Below, piece by piece: positions 21,001 to 33,532 of a DNA stretch of 64,000 nucleotides. Each line of letters opens with the position of its first letter. Position 1 is the stretch's first letter. Source of the DNA: Diphasiastrum complanatum (taxonomy: Eukaryota > Streptophyta > Lycopodiopsida > Lycopodiales > Lycopodiaceae); the NCBI GenBank assembly GCA_029204225.1, contig CM055102.1, positions 6,740,320-6,804,319 of the forward strand. Reading direction: 5' to 3'. The notes beneath the pieces were generated by a model. The model had not been told where the DNA came from. It worked only from the letters and a program-made list of their open reading frames with translations, and did not search any database. The translations under genes were made by a program, and so were the position numbers.

Positions 21001-23211
21001 TCTTAGGGTGTAACAACAAGTATCTCAAATTTGCATGTGGCTCTACATCATCATGTCCCTAACTTAAAAAACTCATCAACCTCAAGCCTTACACTTGAAA
21101 TATTTATTGGGGCCCAGCACCAAAGCAGAATCCTACACCTAAAGAAACGACATTACAGGGACTCATAATTGCACATATGGAAACGAAAGAGTTATTAATT
21201 CAGAAAAAAACACTTATTTGTTTTGTTTACAAAGTGCTTGTAATTCGATGGCATTTAACCAATATCTAATGTTTGTACCATTAAGCTCAATAAGCTTTCT
21301 AAGCATTTTGCATATGCCTCTTCCTCTTATGCTAGTCATGGCATATATTTGACCACAAACAAATGCCAAGAAGTGACATCTATTGCACGTGATAATTTAA
21401 TAGTATTAAGTGCAACAACATTCTAGTGAAATCTTTATGGTTCACACATAAAAACTAGCTTGCAAAAGATTCAGATGAAGTGAAACCTAAATAATCGGTC
21501 GTTTGGGAGGCAAGTATTCCTAAAAAATTGAAATTTTTCATCCAAGTGATGTGCTGAAAATTGGTTTTCGGACAAGGTTCAAACATTTTGAATCCATTTT
21601 CAAATATGGACAAAAAAGATCATTCATCATCTGTTGAAATCTCGCAGGTGCATTCTTAGATGATATTATATTCATCTACATTGAGCTCTTGAGGAGCATG
21701 TGAATCATATCAAAACTATGTTGCGGATTCTCATAAGAGAAAAACTTTTTGCTAAAAAAATCCAACTGTGAATTTTTTTAACATGAATTGGTATATCTTG
21801 GTCATAAGATCACTCCTTTCAGGTTGAAGGTTGGCGAAGATAAAATCAATGCAGTGGTTGAGTGGCTGATACCAAAAACGGTCAAAGAACTTGAATTTTT
21901 TCTTGGATTTATAGTATTCTTTCAAAGATTTATTGAATATGCATGATATGCTAAGTAGTCATAATAAAAACATTAAGGGCCAAACACCCATGTCAAAGAT
22001 TGTTCCGAATCCTCGTAACCGGACATGGACATAATATGAACTAAAAACTAAAGGACCTAGTACCCATGTCAAGGATTGTTCCGAATCCTCGTAATAAGAT
22101 TTGGATATGACAAAGACAAACAATCAGCTTGTTTTAACTTTATCAGTCCAACAACAACAAAATCTCCAACAATCAACTTTATCAAACTTACCATGCATGG
22201 CATGAACAATATTCTATAGCATCCCGACTGAATCAATCCTTACCCAAGAGAAGGTGCGCGTCTCATGCATAAATGTTAGTCCATGATTGTTTCCAGGCAT
22301 ATACACACAAACCAATGTGTCACTTTCTAAAGGTGAGGGACACACAACCATGTTGCAAACTTAGACCAAGAACAAAATCAATCAACAAAGTTCCTACTTA
22401 AACCTTCAAAAGAGCTATTGAGAACAAATCTTGCCTGAAGCCAACAAATAAAACTTGCATATCAAAAGATTACAAATGAGGAAGTATGAAACCACGTACC
22501 AAACATAAGACTTCTCTAATTAAACTGAGTACTTTACATCATGAGCAAAAGCATGCACTCAAACATTGAGTTGTAGTCAATCTATCCAAAAGGATTAGCC
22601 AGAAGAAGTTGAGAGCATACTCCTTTTGCCTGAACAGATCTAATATCTTCCTGGAAAGCACTAAAACGGGATTTCTAAGGTTATAGAAAGCCATTAAAAT
22701 TGTTATGAGAGACAGCATTTAATAAGCTTCCCATTCCAAGTGACTTCAGCTTCTTACAATACATTGTAAAAGTATGAAAATATAGACATTAAAAAAACCC
22801 TAAAAGGTAGATCAATTCAGCTGAAAATTTTCAAGAATTGTGCAAGAATGTTAAAGAAAAGGACCATAATTTGAACTCTGGAAGACGCCGAATAAAGGGC
22901 TTATATTCGTCACTTCCTTTGCTGGGCAAAGCGGGGCCTTCGCTCTCTGGATCTATTTGAGGAGAAAGAAACCCTATCAAAAGGTTGAGCACGTAGATCC
23001 CCAGCCCATACGTGACTATATAGAACCCCTGCAAATAGTAGACTCGCATAACATAAATCGCAGCCACTACAAAAGATCCCAGCCATCGAGCCACGAGATG
23101 TGGCGCAGACTTGTCCAGATAATACTGGAACTTACGGGCAAGATCGTTCCTCCACTGTAGCGCTGGACTCACTCCCCCATTCACAGACGGCTCCCCGTAA
23201 AGCGCATCCAT
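18084..23211 (-). CDS. RER1: RER1 ER-retrieval receptor homologue, three coding exons
   Basis: RER1 is a small four-span Golgi membrane protein that returns escaped ER membrane proteins in COPI vesicles. Coding exons on the minus strand are 23211-22865, 18500-18320 and 18137-18084. Splice sites are GT-AG: donor after ...TTATG, acceptor TTTGCAG before GTACGC; the second donor is CAG/GTAAAT and the second acceptor is CCCTGCAG. The split Trp codon (TG/G) and phase-0 second intron join cleanly, giving 193 residues, close to the usual size of about 190. Family words are [65 protein letters not shown] and [15 protein letters not shown]. Hydrophobic segments lie near residues 41-60, 62-82, 120-140 and 141-158. 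The C-terminus is basic then GYRD. The ATG at 23211 is the first in frame and gives a typical variable N-terminus. The frame is unbroken, so this is probably a working gene. Confidence 0.93.
18138..18319 (-). other. RER1 intron 2
   Basis: 182 bp, GT-AG, between exon 2 (ending in the GKQ codons) and exon 3. Phase 0. Confidence 0.85.
21640..21950 (+). pseudogene. Ty3/gypsy reverse transcriptase fragment inside RER1 intron 1
   Basis: Plus-strand translation, across several stops, gives [42 protein letters not shown] and [13 protein letters not shown]. These are the conserved RT words after the catalytic YLDD in chromovirus-like gypsy elements. It is antisense to RER1, short and full of stops, so it is an old inactive remnant. 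Confidence 0.85.
21975..22115. repeat. Tandem duplication, unit about 75 bp
   Basis: Two adjacent units share ACCCATGTCAA and GATTGTTCCGAATCCTCGTAA and differ at scattered positions. It lies just beyond the gypsy fragment inside the intron. Confidence 0.7.
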
Positions 23212-26200
23212 GGAGGATTGTTCGGTTTTGCTAGTGAGACACCAACTTTCAGACCTGCTGTTTAGGCTTTCGCAACCCTATCTGGCAGAAAACCCCAATG
23301 GATCGGAGGCCAAAATAGATGAAAAAATGGTTCCACTTCCAAATGCCCTAGCCGAAACAGGTTGCCATCAAAGATCTAACAGAGCTATGTCTGATTCCGG
23401 CTTTTGCAAAGCCTCCACATACAAGGAGTTGCAAGGCACGCACTGCCTGCTTCCTGAGCTACACACAGCCGATTGCACTACAGAATAGAGCTTCGATTTG
23501 CGATCCAGCTCTCCATCTCGCTGACACCAAAAAGAAGAAGAAGAGGAGCATTGAAGAAGAAGAACTCACCAAGTCACCTAACAGCCAAACCAGACACATG
23601 ACCCACACAAACACTGCTCACATGACATTGATGGGTCTGATTTTCTTTTTAGCTTTGCCGCGGTAGCTAGGTAGAGCGGTAAGAGCACGTCCCCATGGAC
23701 AAGAAATGACGACTTTTTCCCTCCATCAGTTCGGAGCTTCTGTCCTTGTGGACACTTCAAAAACTTGTTCCGGTGAGTAGTGACTTCAAAGGGCCCTTCT
23801 ACCGACCCTCTGAAACCACTATTCAAAATACCGACATCGGTTCCCAAGTCTTTGTTCCGTGGGGTGCACTCCTAGCCATTGTGAAGATTTGCTAAATGCT
23901 ATGCTAGTAATTTTAGGTCTTTTTAGCATATAAATGAGTTTTTTAATAATTCCTCTAAAATGCAATCTTTGGTTTTTTTTTTCAGATTATTCAACCGGTT
24001 TAATGCCTTGCATGAGGCAAAGCTTCTCGCAATGTATGGATCGCCTTGTATTTCTGCTAAATGCTAGATTATTTTTTATTATTATCAAGTAGGGGCCTCT
24101 TCCACAAGAAGTAAGGGTAGGGCCCCCTTGGACTATCCGAGGATGACTAGGTTCCACAGTCAAATGGTGTGACTGATCTCAATTTTAGCACGTGTGGTCC
24201 ATGCATCCATGTACGGCCCCACCCATTGACAAGCAAGATGTGAAACTTGTGGGCTTTTCGTGTGGTTGGGTCCAAGCACGGGTGAATGAGGTATCGACTA
24301 GTTGTATCGGTAGACAAGGAAGGCCAACCACATGTGTAAAAAATGTCGCTTAGCTCATCTATATGAGAAATAATGAGGTGAATGGCATGTGTCGATGCAC
24401 TTACCTTCCACAACTGAGTCTTGGCCTACTTCCTATTTTTTACAAAGCGTTAGCCCAAACCAACCTAGTCACCAAATAGGTGGTGCAAAGCACATGTGAA
24501 GGGCCTCTAGGAGAGTTGCAACTCATTTGTGATATCAAGGACAACAACACACATGAGGAGTATAAGGGGTGATCAAGTTTGAGACATTTTTGTCCCTTGT
24601 CACTCCCCCTCACCAAGATACAAAGGGCAAGTCATCTTCCATTTGTTACAATCTAGTACCTTCATCTTCCATTTAGTTTAATCTTTCGTACTTTCTATTT
24701 GTTAGTCTAGTCTTTTAGTCAATGTAGGCAAATTTCAGTGGTGTTATGATCTTATGATTGTGGACAATATTATATTAATTCCTTCATCATGGAAGTAGTA
24801 ATAGTAGCAATGACATGCTTCAACATGAGAATCTTTTTAATTTAAGTGTTGGTGCACTCCACCATGCATTATGAGACTTCCAAATCAAATAAAGGTAGCG
24901 TGTGGCTAGGTATAGTACATGCCTATATTAACTTATATTTTCTATAAAATAAGAGTGTAATTTAGGGTTAAGGTGTGGACAAGAACATTCTTTTGGCTGA
25001 AACTTGCTTATCAAATGTCAACACAAATATGTACATGTTAAGATACACACAATGGCACTAACAAAATTATTTTCTGATTACAAATATCAGAAAACAACAA
25101 ACTTGTAAATGCAACGTATGAAGCCCATATTGGATGAATAGCTTATACGCAAAGAGCACATATTTAGTCATTGACATGAAATGTGTATCACCAACACTCT
25201 GCAATTAGAAAATTTGATAGCACTTCTAACGACAAATAGTGTTGTGTGCCCAAATAAAAACACTAATGGATAACTCAACAAAAAACAATTCCTTACTTAA
25301 TAAAGCATGAGGACTAGACTTTTGTGAGTTTTGCGAATTTTGCACCACAAAAAACAATGATTGTGGCAACAACGAGTGTAAAACTCCTGGTGAATAAATA
25401 TGTTTTGATCCATGGCCAGTCCCTTGAGCTTTAAAAATACATAATACATAGGTGTGCAAGGAATATATTTTCCATCTTGAATAGTCCATTGAAAATCCAT
25501 GCAAGTGCAACTTTTCTCGGCATTTATAATGCAATGCTATCAAGACTTAGAATTGTTATCGTGTTCTTCTTATCGTTATTTGTTATGCTAAAAGTGTGAG
25601 AAGACACTTACGGTGAAAACAAATCCACCCCATCTACTAATTGTGTTCTTCCACCATGAAAGCCAATTGAATAGCGCTCATATCGATTGTTATTTACATT
25701 TCCTAGAGTCTACCACTCACATATTTTATTGTAAAATTGATCTGCCTCACAAAAACAAGATGCATTCCTCCGTTCTACACACAATCCAATATGCTCTTCT
25801 TAGAAATTTGTTTGATGTAGTTTATAGTGTTTTTTTTGTTTTAAAGAGTTCATAAAGTGTCACAAACATGGACACTCTCTTCTTACCATTCGAATTCCTG
25901 GCCCCTCCCCATATAAATTTTTAATTGCCAACCAATTTGCCTATGCTTCATCAACCACGAATTTCTTGAATGTGACTATATCAATGCCATGCTTTGTCAA
26001 GTGGCAATATCCAAAAAAACAAAACAAAAAATTGTGTATGTGCATCTTCTTATTCATTTCACAAGTTGCAATTGTTTGCATAAATCATGTTATATCAAAA
26101 GCAATAAAACTACATTATTTTTCAAAAATCAAACCGACAAAATTTTGAGTTTAACACAATTTACCTATTATCACACACATACTACCAAGCCTTTTTAAGA

Positions 26201-26662
26201 TCATATTTTGGTCTCATTCTCTTCACAAAATCAATAGCAGAGGCAGGTTCTTAAGTAAACATCTTGGAAATGTACATCTATCTGAACCATTTTGAATTCT
26301 TATTGGGAATCAAAAACCATGAAACACTTCATAGGAGCAATGCTCTAGCACATACCATCTAACATGCTTGTTGGTTAAAGGTCTCTACGGACTTCAATAA
26401 TCCACTTTTTCAGTCTGCAACAAATGGCGACAATCTTGAGATTTATTATAGTTGCATATTGATCCCAATGTCATTCACATATGAGATAATTGGTCCTAGT
26501 GTCATCTGCATACCACACACTAATAAGGCATTGCATAATTACCTTTCGCAATTTGTCAATGGCTCATAACTACCTTTTTGCAATTTGGCAAGGGCTCTAG
26601 TGCCTCAAACGACTCATTCAACTTTGACACTTATGTTCTTGAATGATCTCTGTTATGTCCAA
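23212..26662. other. RER1 5' flank and intergenic DNA, no gene seen
   Basis: The first 350 bp upstream of the RER1 start codon should hold its 5' UTR and promoter; a GA-rich stretch lies at about 23530-23570. The rest is AT-rich with scattered short frames lacking recognisable features. I see no RNA gene or protein domain. Confidence 0.5.
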
Positions 26663-27246
26663 TGTGAGAGATTTCAACTAGTTTAGTCAAATTTGCTACA
26701 TTTGTTTATATGACAATTGAGGCTTAGAATTTGACTTTTCAAAGATATAATAGTCTAAAATCATTTGAATAACCACTTTTGAGTAGTAGATACATTGAAT
26801 TTAGTCACAATAATAGTAAGGTTTTTCATTATGGAGGGAAACCAAAGTTTGAACTTAGATTTGGACCTACTATAAAAGGATGTAACTCATGGGAAGAGGA
26901 GTCTTTCTCTCTCTCTTATCTCATTCATGCTTATACATGGTTCCCTTGGGTTCTACTATCCATTGGTGCACCATACTTGTGATATCTTGCAATTTGTGTG
27001 AAGAATATTCACTAAATGCTGTTTTCAAATCCACACGTGTGAAATACAGTAGCTTATTGTTTTTTTTATGGACAACAACTTTATTTTATGTTTTGATTCA
27101 TGTTTGATCAAGATCTATTAGAATTTGCATCTCATTCATAGTGTAGATGTTGGTTTTTCTACATTGGCAAGATTGGTGATATGTTGTCTTTCTTACAGAA
27201 GATCATTTTGTAGATTTGGATCTTAATTGATCTGAAATCTCTCACA
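26663..27246 (+). mobile_element. Copia B 5' LTR
   Basis: 584 bp from TGTGAGAGATTTCAACTAG to CTCTCACA, in plus orientation. It resembles the copia A LTR read on the other strand, with the same TATAAAAGG (26871-26879) and the same CACACGTGTGAAATAC box near 27032. It is a diverged member of the A family. No 3' LTR is found because the element is cut at 29283. Confidence 0.85.
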
Positions 27247-27258
27247 TGGTATTAGAGT
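27247..27258 (+). other. Copia B primer-binding site, degraded
   Basis: TGGTATTAGAGT against the LTR edge, two changes from TGGTATCAGAGC. Confidence 0.75.
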
Positions 27259-27825
27259 TTTTGTTTCAAGTTATGAATGAAGCGATCAAATCTATCAATG
27301 ATTTGGAGAAGATATCAATGCTAGAGCATGCTAGATTGGATTCTATACCAAAATCGAGTTTCTTGCATATGTAGATTGGATCTTTTGTAGATCAAAACTC
27401 TAAATAGGGATCAATTCCAATTTCACAACATACTTACTGGATTTGGCCAATTTTTAGAGCGTTGGAAAATCCTAAGTGGTGGCTACAAGATTGCATATCA
27501 AGTTTTAGACAATTGCATGTAGAAATTGAAATAATCAATTTTTTGTAATTTTGTCAAAACCCTAATTTTGATTGGATCTCTAGATTGTAATGAACTTCAT
27601 TTGAGTGTGTTTCAATCTTAGGAAGTGGCAAGAGTCATTAGATTGAAGATTGATCATAGGTTGATCAAGATTTCACTATTCTATGTGTTAATTTGCTTGG
27701 TATAAGTGCTAGAAGAGAATTGGGAGGTTTCATATCTTTGTGATTTTCTTTTGAAAACATTTATTGTTGAAAGGAGTGCTTTGTGCATTCAAACAAGTTG
27801 AAAGAGAAGATCAGGTCATTGCTAC

Positions 27826-29283
27826 ATGGCTACATCAAGTGGATACATGTTGGAAGGCAATGATAGGTTTAACTCAAGTAACTATTTATTGTGGAAAGTG
27901 AGGATGGAATCATTTTTTGGAAGAGAGGCCACCAGCACAACAAGATCAAGTGAGGTATGACAAGAGGGCCAAAAGAGCTCTACATATGATAAAGATGAAT
28001 GTTACCAATGAATGTCTCAAGGAAGTTGGTAACTGTACTTCATCAAGTGAGGCTTGGGAAGCTTTGAAGAAGCTTTATGAGTCCAAGTCTACTTCTAGAG
28101 TGTTGAATCTAAGAAGGCAAATCTTTTCTTGTTTGCAAAAGAGTGAAGAGAGTCCAATTTTTTTTGTTTTGAGAGTGAAAGCTATGAATGATGAGTTAGC
28201 TTGCTTTGATGAGAGCATTAAGGAAGGAGAGCTTGTTCAAGTTATTCTTAATGGATTGTTGGATGCTCATGCTAAAATTGTTCAAAGTCTTGCTATTCAA
28301 AAGACTTTGCCAAGTCTGATGGATCTTCAAGAGATTGTGATCAATGAAGAATATACGCTTCAGCAAGAGGTGGATCTTCATCAACATCTCAAGTTGGAGA
28401 GGAGGCTATGTTCATCAAGGGCAAATTCAAGGGCAAAACCAAAAGTAAGTGGTCTAAAGGGCAAGATCAAGGGGAGGCTTCTTCAAATGGAAAAAAGAAG
28501 GATAGATCAAAGCTCAAGTGCTTCTATTGTGGCATCAAAGGACACTTTGCAAGTGAGTGCCACAAGAAGAAGAGAGATCAAGGAGACAAGCAAGGTGATC
28601 TTACTCTTGATGAGGATGGTTTGGATGTTCAAGATGCAAATGATGATGCTTTTGTGATGTCTTCATGTATGTTTGCTAATGATGAAAATCAAGATCCATG
28701 GTGGATTGATAGTGGAGCAAGTTCACACATGACTTTTCACAAAGAGTACTTCACTTATTTGTTGGCATATGGAGATGACAAGAGGATGATCTACACGGCC
28801 AATGATGGTGAGTGTGCAATCAAAGGATTGGCACAATTTCTATTTCTCTCTCTACAAATAGGAATGTTCATTTGGAGGATGTTTTGTTCATTCCATCTAT
28901 TACCAAAAATTTACTTAGTTGAGTCAATTGCTAAGTAAAGCTCTCAAAGTTGAGTTTGATGGAGATGCTTGTATGATTAAAAGGAAGGATATCTTGATTG
29001 GAAAAGGTAAAAGGCACGGGAAGTTGTTCAAACTAGCTGTTTGTGTTATCCAAGTTGGATGTATTGCAAGAGAGCAAATACCTATTCAAGAGGTTTGGCA
29101 TAAAAGGATGCCAACACCTCAACTCCAAGTCATTGGAGGTAATGGCTAGAAAGCAAGTTGTGATAGGTCTTCCAAGTTCCTTAACAAGTATCAATCATGT
29201 TTGTGAGTCTTGTGCTTTGTCAAAGTCACATAGACTACCTTTAGATCTAAATCTAGCTCTACAAAGCCTTTTCAAGTTGTACA
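27826..29283 (+). pseudogene. Copia B gag-protease-integrase start, truncated
   Basis: Gag starts MATSSGYMLEGNDRF followed by SSNYLLWKVRMES, has a small deletion, then continues from 27917 as 247 codons (ESKSTSRVLNLRRQIFSCLQ). A shifted frame from 28408 carries the zinc knuckle CFYCGIKGHFASEC and the protease word WWIDSGASSHM. Another frame from 28919 carries the GAG-pre-integrase segment. The homology to copia A ends at 29283 within the STKPFQLVH word, where TGTTAG of another LTR-like sequence begins. Several frameshifts and the missing polymerase make it inactive. Confidence 0.88.
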
Positions 29284-30779
29284 TGTTAGAATTGACAAAA
29301 GCTAACTTGATCAAATCTTGTAAATATCATAATGACTTGTACCTATCATCATTAGACATGTGTGGATCCTATTCTCACGTGTGAAATCTATGATTAAGTC
29401 ATTTAGATAGATCATATAGGTTGTACATCTCATTTAATTTGGAAACTAGTGGTTAAATTGGCCAAAAACTAGTTTAGTAGTATTATGCCACTTGGCACCA
29501 TTCTAGTGGTAGAAAATGCTATATAACATGGGTAAGAGTGGTCTCCCACGTGTGAAATGTCAAGCATAAAGTTCAGATCCATTGTATATAGATTTCATTT
29601 GAGTCAAATGTCAAATCTCCTAAATTGTAAGAGTTATCTCCTAGATCGTAGGAATTTAGAAGGTCAATGTTCACAGATTCTGAATCTGTGAACACGGTTC
29701 TTTGAGTTTCTTTTTCTTATCGTTCTTTCTTTGTTCTTCTGTAGTTAAGGTTCTTACAGATCTTCTTCTTATTAGAACAGTTACTAAACAGAAGTGTTAC
29801 TCAGGTTGCAGCGTGTATTTTCCAGCCTGTCAGTGGGAGTCACGGATCCGATACTCAGCTACATGCATTAACCAGCCATGTAACCAGACATAGCTCAAGA
29901 AGATCAACGTTCTGAAACAGTGAGCAATCCTACCACTATCTACTAAATCAAAAAGCGATCAAGAACAAGATTAACTACTAAAACAAGGAACAAGAAACAA
30001 GTAACTAGATTCCTAACAGCATTTTAATAGTCTAAGAATCAAGAAACACTCATTTCTTGATGCCTAGATTGCTCAAGAACAATCAAGAACTGGAATGCAA
30101 GAAAGTATGCAAGATCTACACCACTAGTCCAGCCTATTTAGTTTACTTGAGTGTTGATTCCTACCTTATTCCACAAACAAGAAATGAATCCTAATCCACA
30201 ACTAAGCAAGAAATAAGAAAACAAGAAACTAGGTAATCCACAATGCAAGGAAATCAAACATGCTCATAGAAACCTCACTCAAGAACATTGCCATGAACAA
30301 GGAGCTTAGCAATTATCAAGAACTCATGGAGGATCTTCTTTCTTTTCTCAAGAGAACTTGACAATACATTCAAAGCTCCCTCACAAGAGAGGGGATCCCT
30401 TAAATAAGCAAGAAGGCTACCCATGTGGATCCCAAGTGGCAATTTCACCAAATTAGAAATTACATGTGGAATTTGCCCTTCCACTAAAGGTCACCATCAA
30501 AAGGTGGCTCACTCTAACTAATTTAAGGGGGGTCTACATTTATTTACAAAGCCTAGAAAATATGACTAGCTCCTACATGGTCGTTCCTTCTTTGGGATAC
30601 ACCATGTAGGCTCACATAGATATTTCACTGTCATCCTAGCTAGTAATTTCTCGGCTCTCATGCTCGGCTCTCAGCTTCTTCTGCTCTCCTCCTTCTAAGA
30701 CCTCCTCGGTCATGGGTGAGAAGTATTTTGTGTCTTTGGCTTGGCTCGACATCTGGAAATTCTCTGGAATCTGCTAACA
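29284..30779. mobile_element. LTR-like DNA interrupting copia B, internal boundaries unclear
   Basis: The block starts TGTTAG at 29284, exactly where copia B is cut, and ends CTAACA at 30779, exactly before the purine tract that follows ORF family copy 2. One 1.5-kb minus-strand LTR would fit those ends, with a minus-strand TATTTAAG near 30395. However, a second CTAACA lies at 30018 and a plus-strand TATATAA near 29522, so two joined or nested LTRs are also possible. No target duplication of the flank GTACA is found. Confidence 0.5.
29668..29694. repeat. 27-bp perfect palindrome
   Basis: TGTTCACAGATTC and its reverse complement GAATCTGTGAACA flank a single central T. It lies inside the LTR-like block. 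Confidence 0.9.
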
Positions 30780-30789
30780 TTATCCACCC

Positions 30790-33430
30790 CTAATCTGTTG
30801 CAGGACCCACTGCAACACCGGTGATGTCTTTTCGCTTGGCACTTGGAAAAGCGTGGATCTTCATTCGCTTCCATAAAATCAGGTGCTTATTATCTGCAAA
30901 ACTTATTTTTTTTTTCAAAATTGGAAGTCTCTCAATTGGCTGCTACATTCCAGCCTTCCTAAGAACTTCTTGCGAGTCCTGCTTGCCTCGTCATTGTGTC
31001 GTTTGCTTTCTCTCGCTCATCTTTTGCCCCAAGGCTTCAAAAACTTGGAAGTGGAGCTTACTTCCGAAATTGATAGGCCCCAAGTATTCTCTTATTTTCT
31101 CCACAAAGCCCATTTTCTTGCCAGTCCTCCACCATGGTCACATAACACGACGACATGAAGGCCGCTCTGTAGTATAGCCTGGCCATCGTTTCATGGTCTT
31201 CTTCCGACTAGAGGGCTATATTCTTGTTGATCTTAATGGGATCCAAGCCTCACTTGTTTTGTACTTGTGCCCGAAGTCGAGTAACTGTAGCCTCAGATCA
31301 TCTGGGGAGGTTCTCTCTAAAATTCCCTGAATGACTGGCCAATTTACCAACTCCACTCGTGGCTTTTCTACCGGCCATGGATTTCTGCGTTTGAGTGGCA
31401 TGTAAAAGGGATCCACTCGCTTCCATGTCGGTGCCTTCAGATACTCTTGGAGTTGTCTGCTATCTTTCAGAACTATATTCTGCCACTCCAATTGCGGTTG
31501 TAGCACTGCAATGATCTCGGCCCTGGTGGAGTATTGGCTTTGATCTATGTCTTCTTTGCCTCCCCTCATGTTGGGAGGGTATTTTCTCTCAAACTTCTCT
31601 GACTCTCTTGTGTCAGCCAATTTGCCTCTGGGCCTGGTAGGGGAAGTTGTCCTACGTGGTTGGAATGGCCTCACCAGATAATCATCTAGGGCCTTGGTGC
31701 CCGTGTCATTTTCTTTGGCTTTATCACTTGTCGACGACTCAGCTGCGTCCGTATCTTGTCTTGGCAAGAACCTTCTTGTCTCTGGTTGATCTTCCAAGAA
31801 GTCATCATCACTCCCCATGTCGGTGTTAGTTTTTGGAAGGTCGGGGATGGAATGATCTGGAGAGAGTGGTGCGGGAACGACAGGTTTCGGAGGGGGTGGT
31901 TTTAACAAATTATACGCCGCACCGAGGGAGTGGAGTTGTTGGAGGAACTCATCTCCTCGGGCCTTGTATGTGTCAGTTGGACCTTTTGATGGGCCCATTA
32001 TTTTGCTAGGAGGTGATGGAGAGAGGGAAGATGAAAGAATCGGTAAGTTGGAATAAATGTTTCGAAAAAATTAAATGCAGAGTAGGAGGAGGGGTTAAAG
32101 GTGGGAGCGGGTTCTGGAAGCAGCACCGGCTCTCTGGACACCCGATCCCGAGCTACCATTTGAAGATTGGGTTTGCTTGTCCTGATTTCCTGCTCCATCA
32201 TTCCCATCATCGTTCCGTGGCTTCGTTGATTGAGCGCCTGCTTGGGCCGTGCACGTCGTGTCTCATAGTTGGTTCACCTTGTCCAAGACTTGCTGCAGGG
32301 TCTATGTGGTATCTTACAGCTGCTTCTGGGACTCCAGGATGATCCTCTCTTGCTTGGCCACAATGTTTTGAAATTTTTTTTTTTTTCGGCCTCTCATTCT
32401 TGGATTAGCCTTACATATTTTTCCATCCGGATGGCTGGGGCCTGTGGGGCCTGGAATTGAATATCCTCGAGCTTGACTAGAGGAGCGTCGACTGTCATTG
32501 CACTCAATGATCCATCTCGTACTTGATCAATTTGGACCATCTGGTGCTTCAGTTGATGCTGGACCTCTTCCAGAGTGGTCTTCTACCCAGCCATCACAGA
32601 TTCTATTTCCACTGTCTCTCTTTCTTTTTCTTTGGCCAGCCTCTGATGATGTGTAATTTCCTGGTCTTGATGCTGGACGTTGCTCTCGAGCATTTGATAT
32701 TGGCTAACCAACCAATGCATATGGTAGCTTGTTTCGGATAGGCCGATCATTGAGCGTTTGGCTACTTCGGTGAGCTTCTCAGGGTTAGTGAGGGTTGGGT
32801 ACTAATCTGGAGTGTGGGATAGTGCTAAACCAAAAAATAAACGTGGTGCTAGATCTGAAGATGGAGGTGGAGGTGGAGGTAGTGGAGGGATGATGCTAGT
32901 AACTGTTGTGGTGGTGGTGGTTAGTGGAGGGGTCAGACTTCTTCCTAGCTGCTTCCCCTTCTCTGGCTCGTCATCGCTTATTTCCATCAGGTCTGCAGCA
33001 TCAAAATATTGCGATGTGTCCAATGTGTGGACTTGTTGGGCTTGTGGTTGTTGGTCTTGTGGTTGTTGAGCCGCTTCCGTGACCTGGGGACTGGATATCC
33101 CCACTCTCTCTCTCTCTCCCCCCCCCCTCCCCCCAAAACTTGTGCCGATGGTGATGTTGGTGGCATTGGCATAGTAATTAGTGTGGGTGGGGTGGTGACT
33201 TGATCTGGTTGATCTGTGACTTGAGATACTGTCGTGTCAGGTGCTGGTGTAGAGCTAGTTGCTCCATCACCCCCGTCGATGACATGTGAGGGTGATGAGT
33301 GTGGTTGTGAGGCCGTGGATGAGCTTCCATCATCTGAGGTGGAACCATCTGAAATTGATCCCACTGGTGATGTGCTTCCAGCTTGAAGTTTCTTTTGCAT
33401 CCTTTGTTGCCTTGTGTTTGGCAACTGGGC
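30790..33430 (-). pseudogene. Unclassified ORF family, copy 2: disordered, coiled-coil and YYRAA parts
   Basis: Minus strand, from the right: a Ser/Thr/Pro-rich segment starting MPNTRQQRMQKK (33424-32802); a Gln/Glu/Lys-rich probable coiled coil with short stops (32760-32230); a frame starting MGPSKGPTDTYKARGDEF (31998-31216); then, after a shift, MARLYYRAAFMSSCY near 31180 and a C-terminus VAVGPATD with TAG at 30790-30792. The conserved part holds EWQNIVLKDSRQLQEYLK, RVDPFYMPLKRRN and NWPVIQG. The stop is fused to a purine tract (GGGGTGGATA) that leads into TGTTAGCAG, an LTR-like start. Layout therefore resembles an LTR element with a single gag-like protein. No protease, RT or integrase is seen. 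Broken by several stops. Confidence 0.55.
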
Positions 33431-33532
33431 CTTAGAGATATCGGCCTCTTGAGCTCCGGAGGTTGCAGCTGCTTGTGGGTCCGGTTGTGGGCTTCTTTGC
33501 TTCTATACCAGAGAGAGAATACTAGTGTTTAC

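Larger units (their letters stand above)
18501..22864 (-). other. RER1 intron 1 (4.4 kb)
   Basis: GT-AG intron splitting the Trp codon of the LPEFKLW word. Most of it is AT-rich with no gene. It contains a GC-richer block at about 19880-19970, with a short CCCCAGC/GCTGGGG stem, a decayed gypsy RT fragment and a short tandem duplication listed separately. Confidence 0.85.

Noticed and set aside
22957-23488. Plus-strand frames across RER1 exon 1 and its 5' flank
   Set aside because: They are antisense shadows of the RER1 coding exon, whose family identity and splice sites are clear on the minus strand.
29284-30018. Solo LTR of 735 bp with TGTTAG...CTAACA ends
   Set aside because: The flanks GTACA and GCATT do not match, and copia B sequence does not resume on the right, so a simple solo LTR is not supported. 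A larger unit to 30779 fits at least as well.
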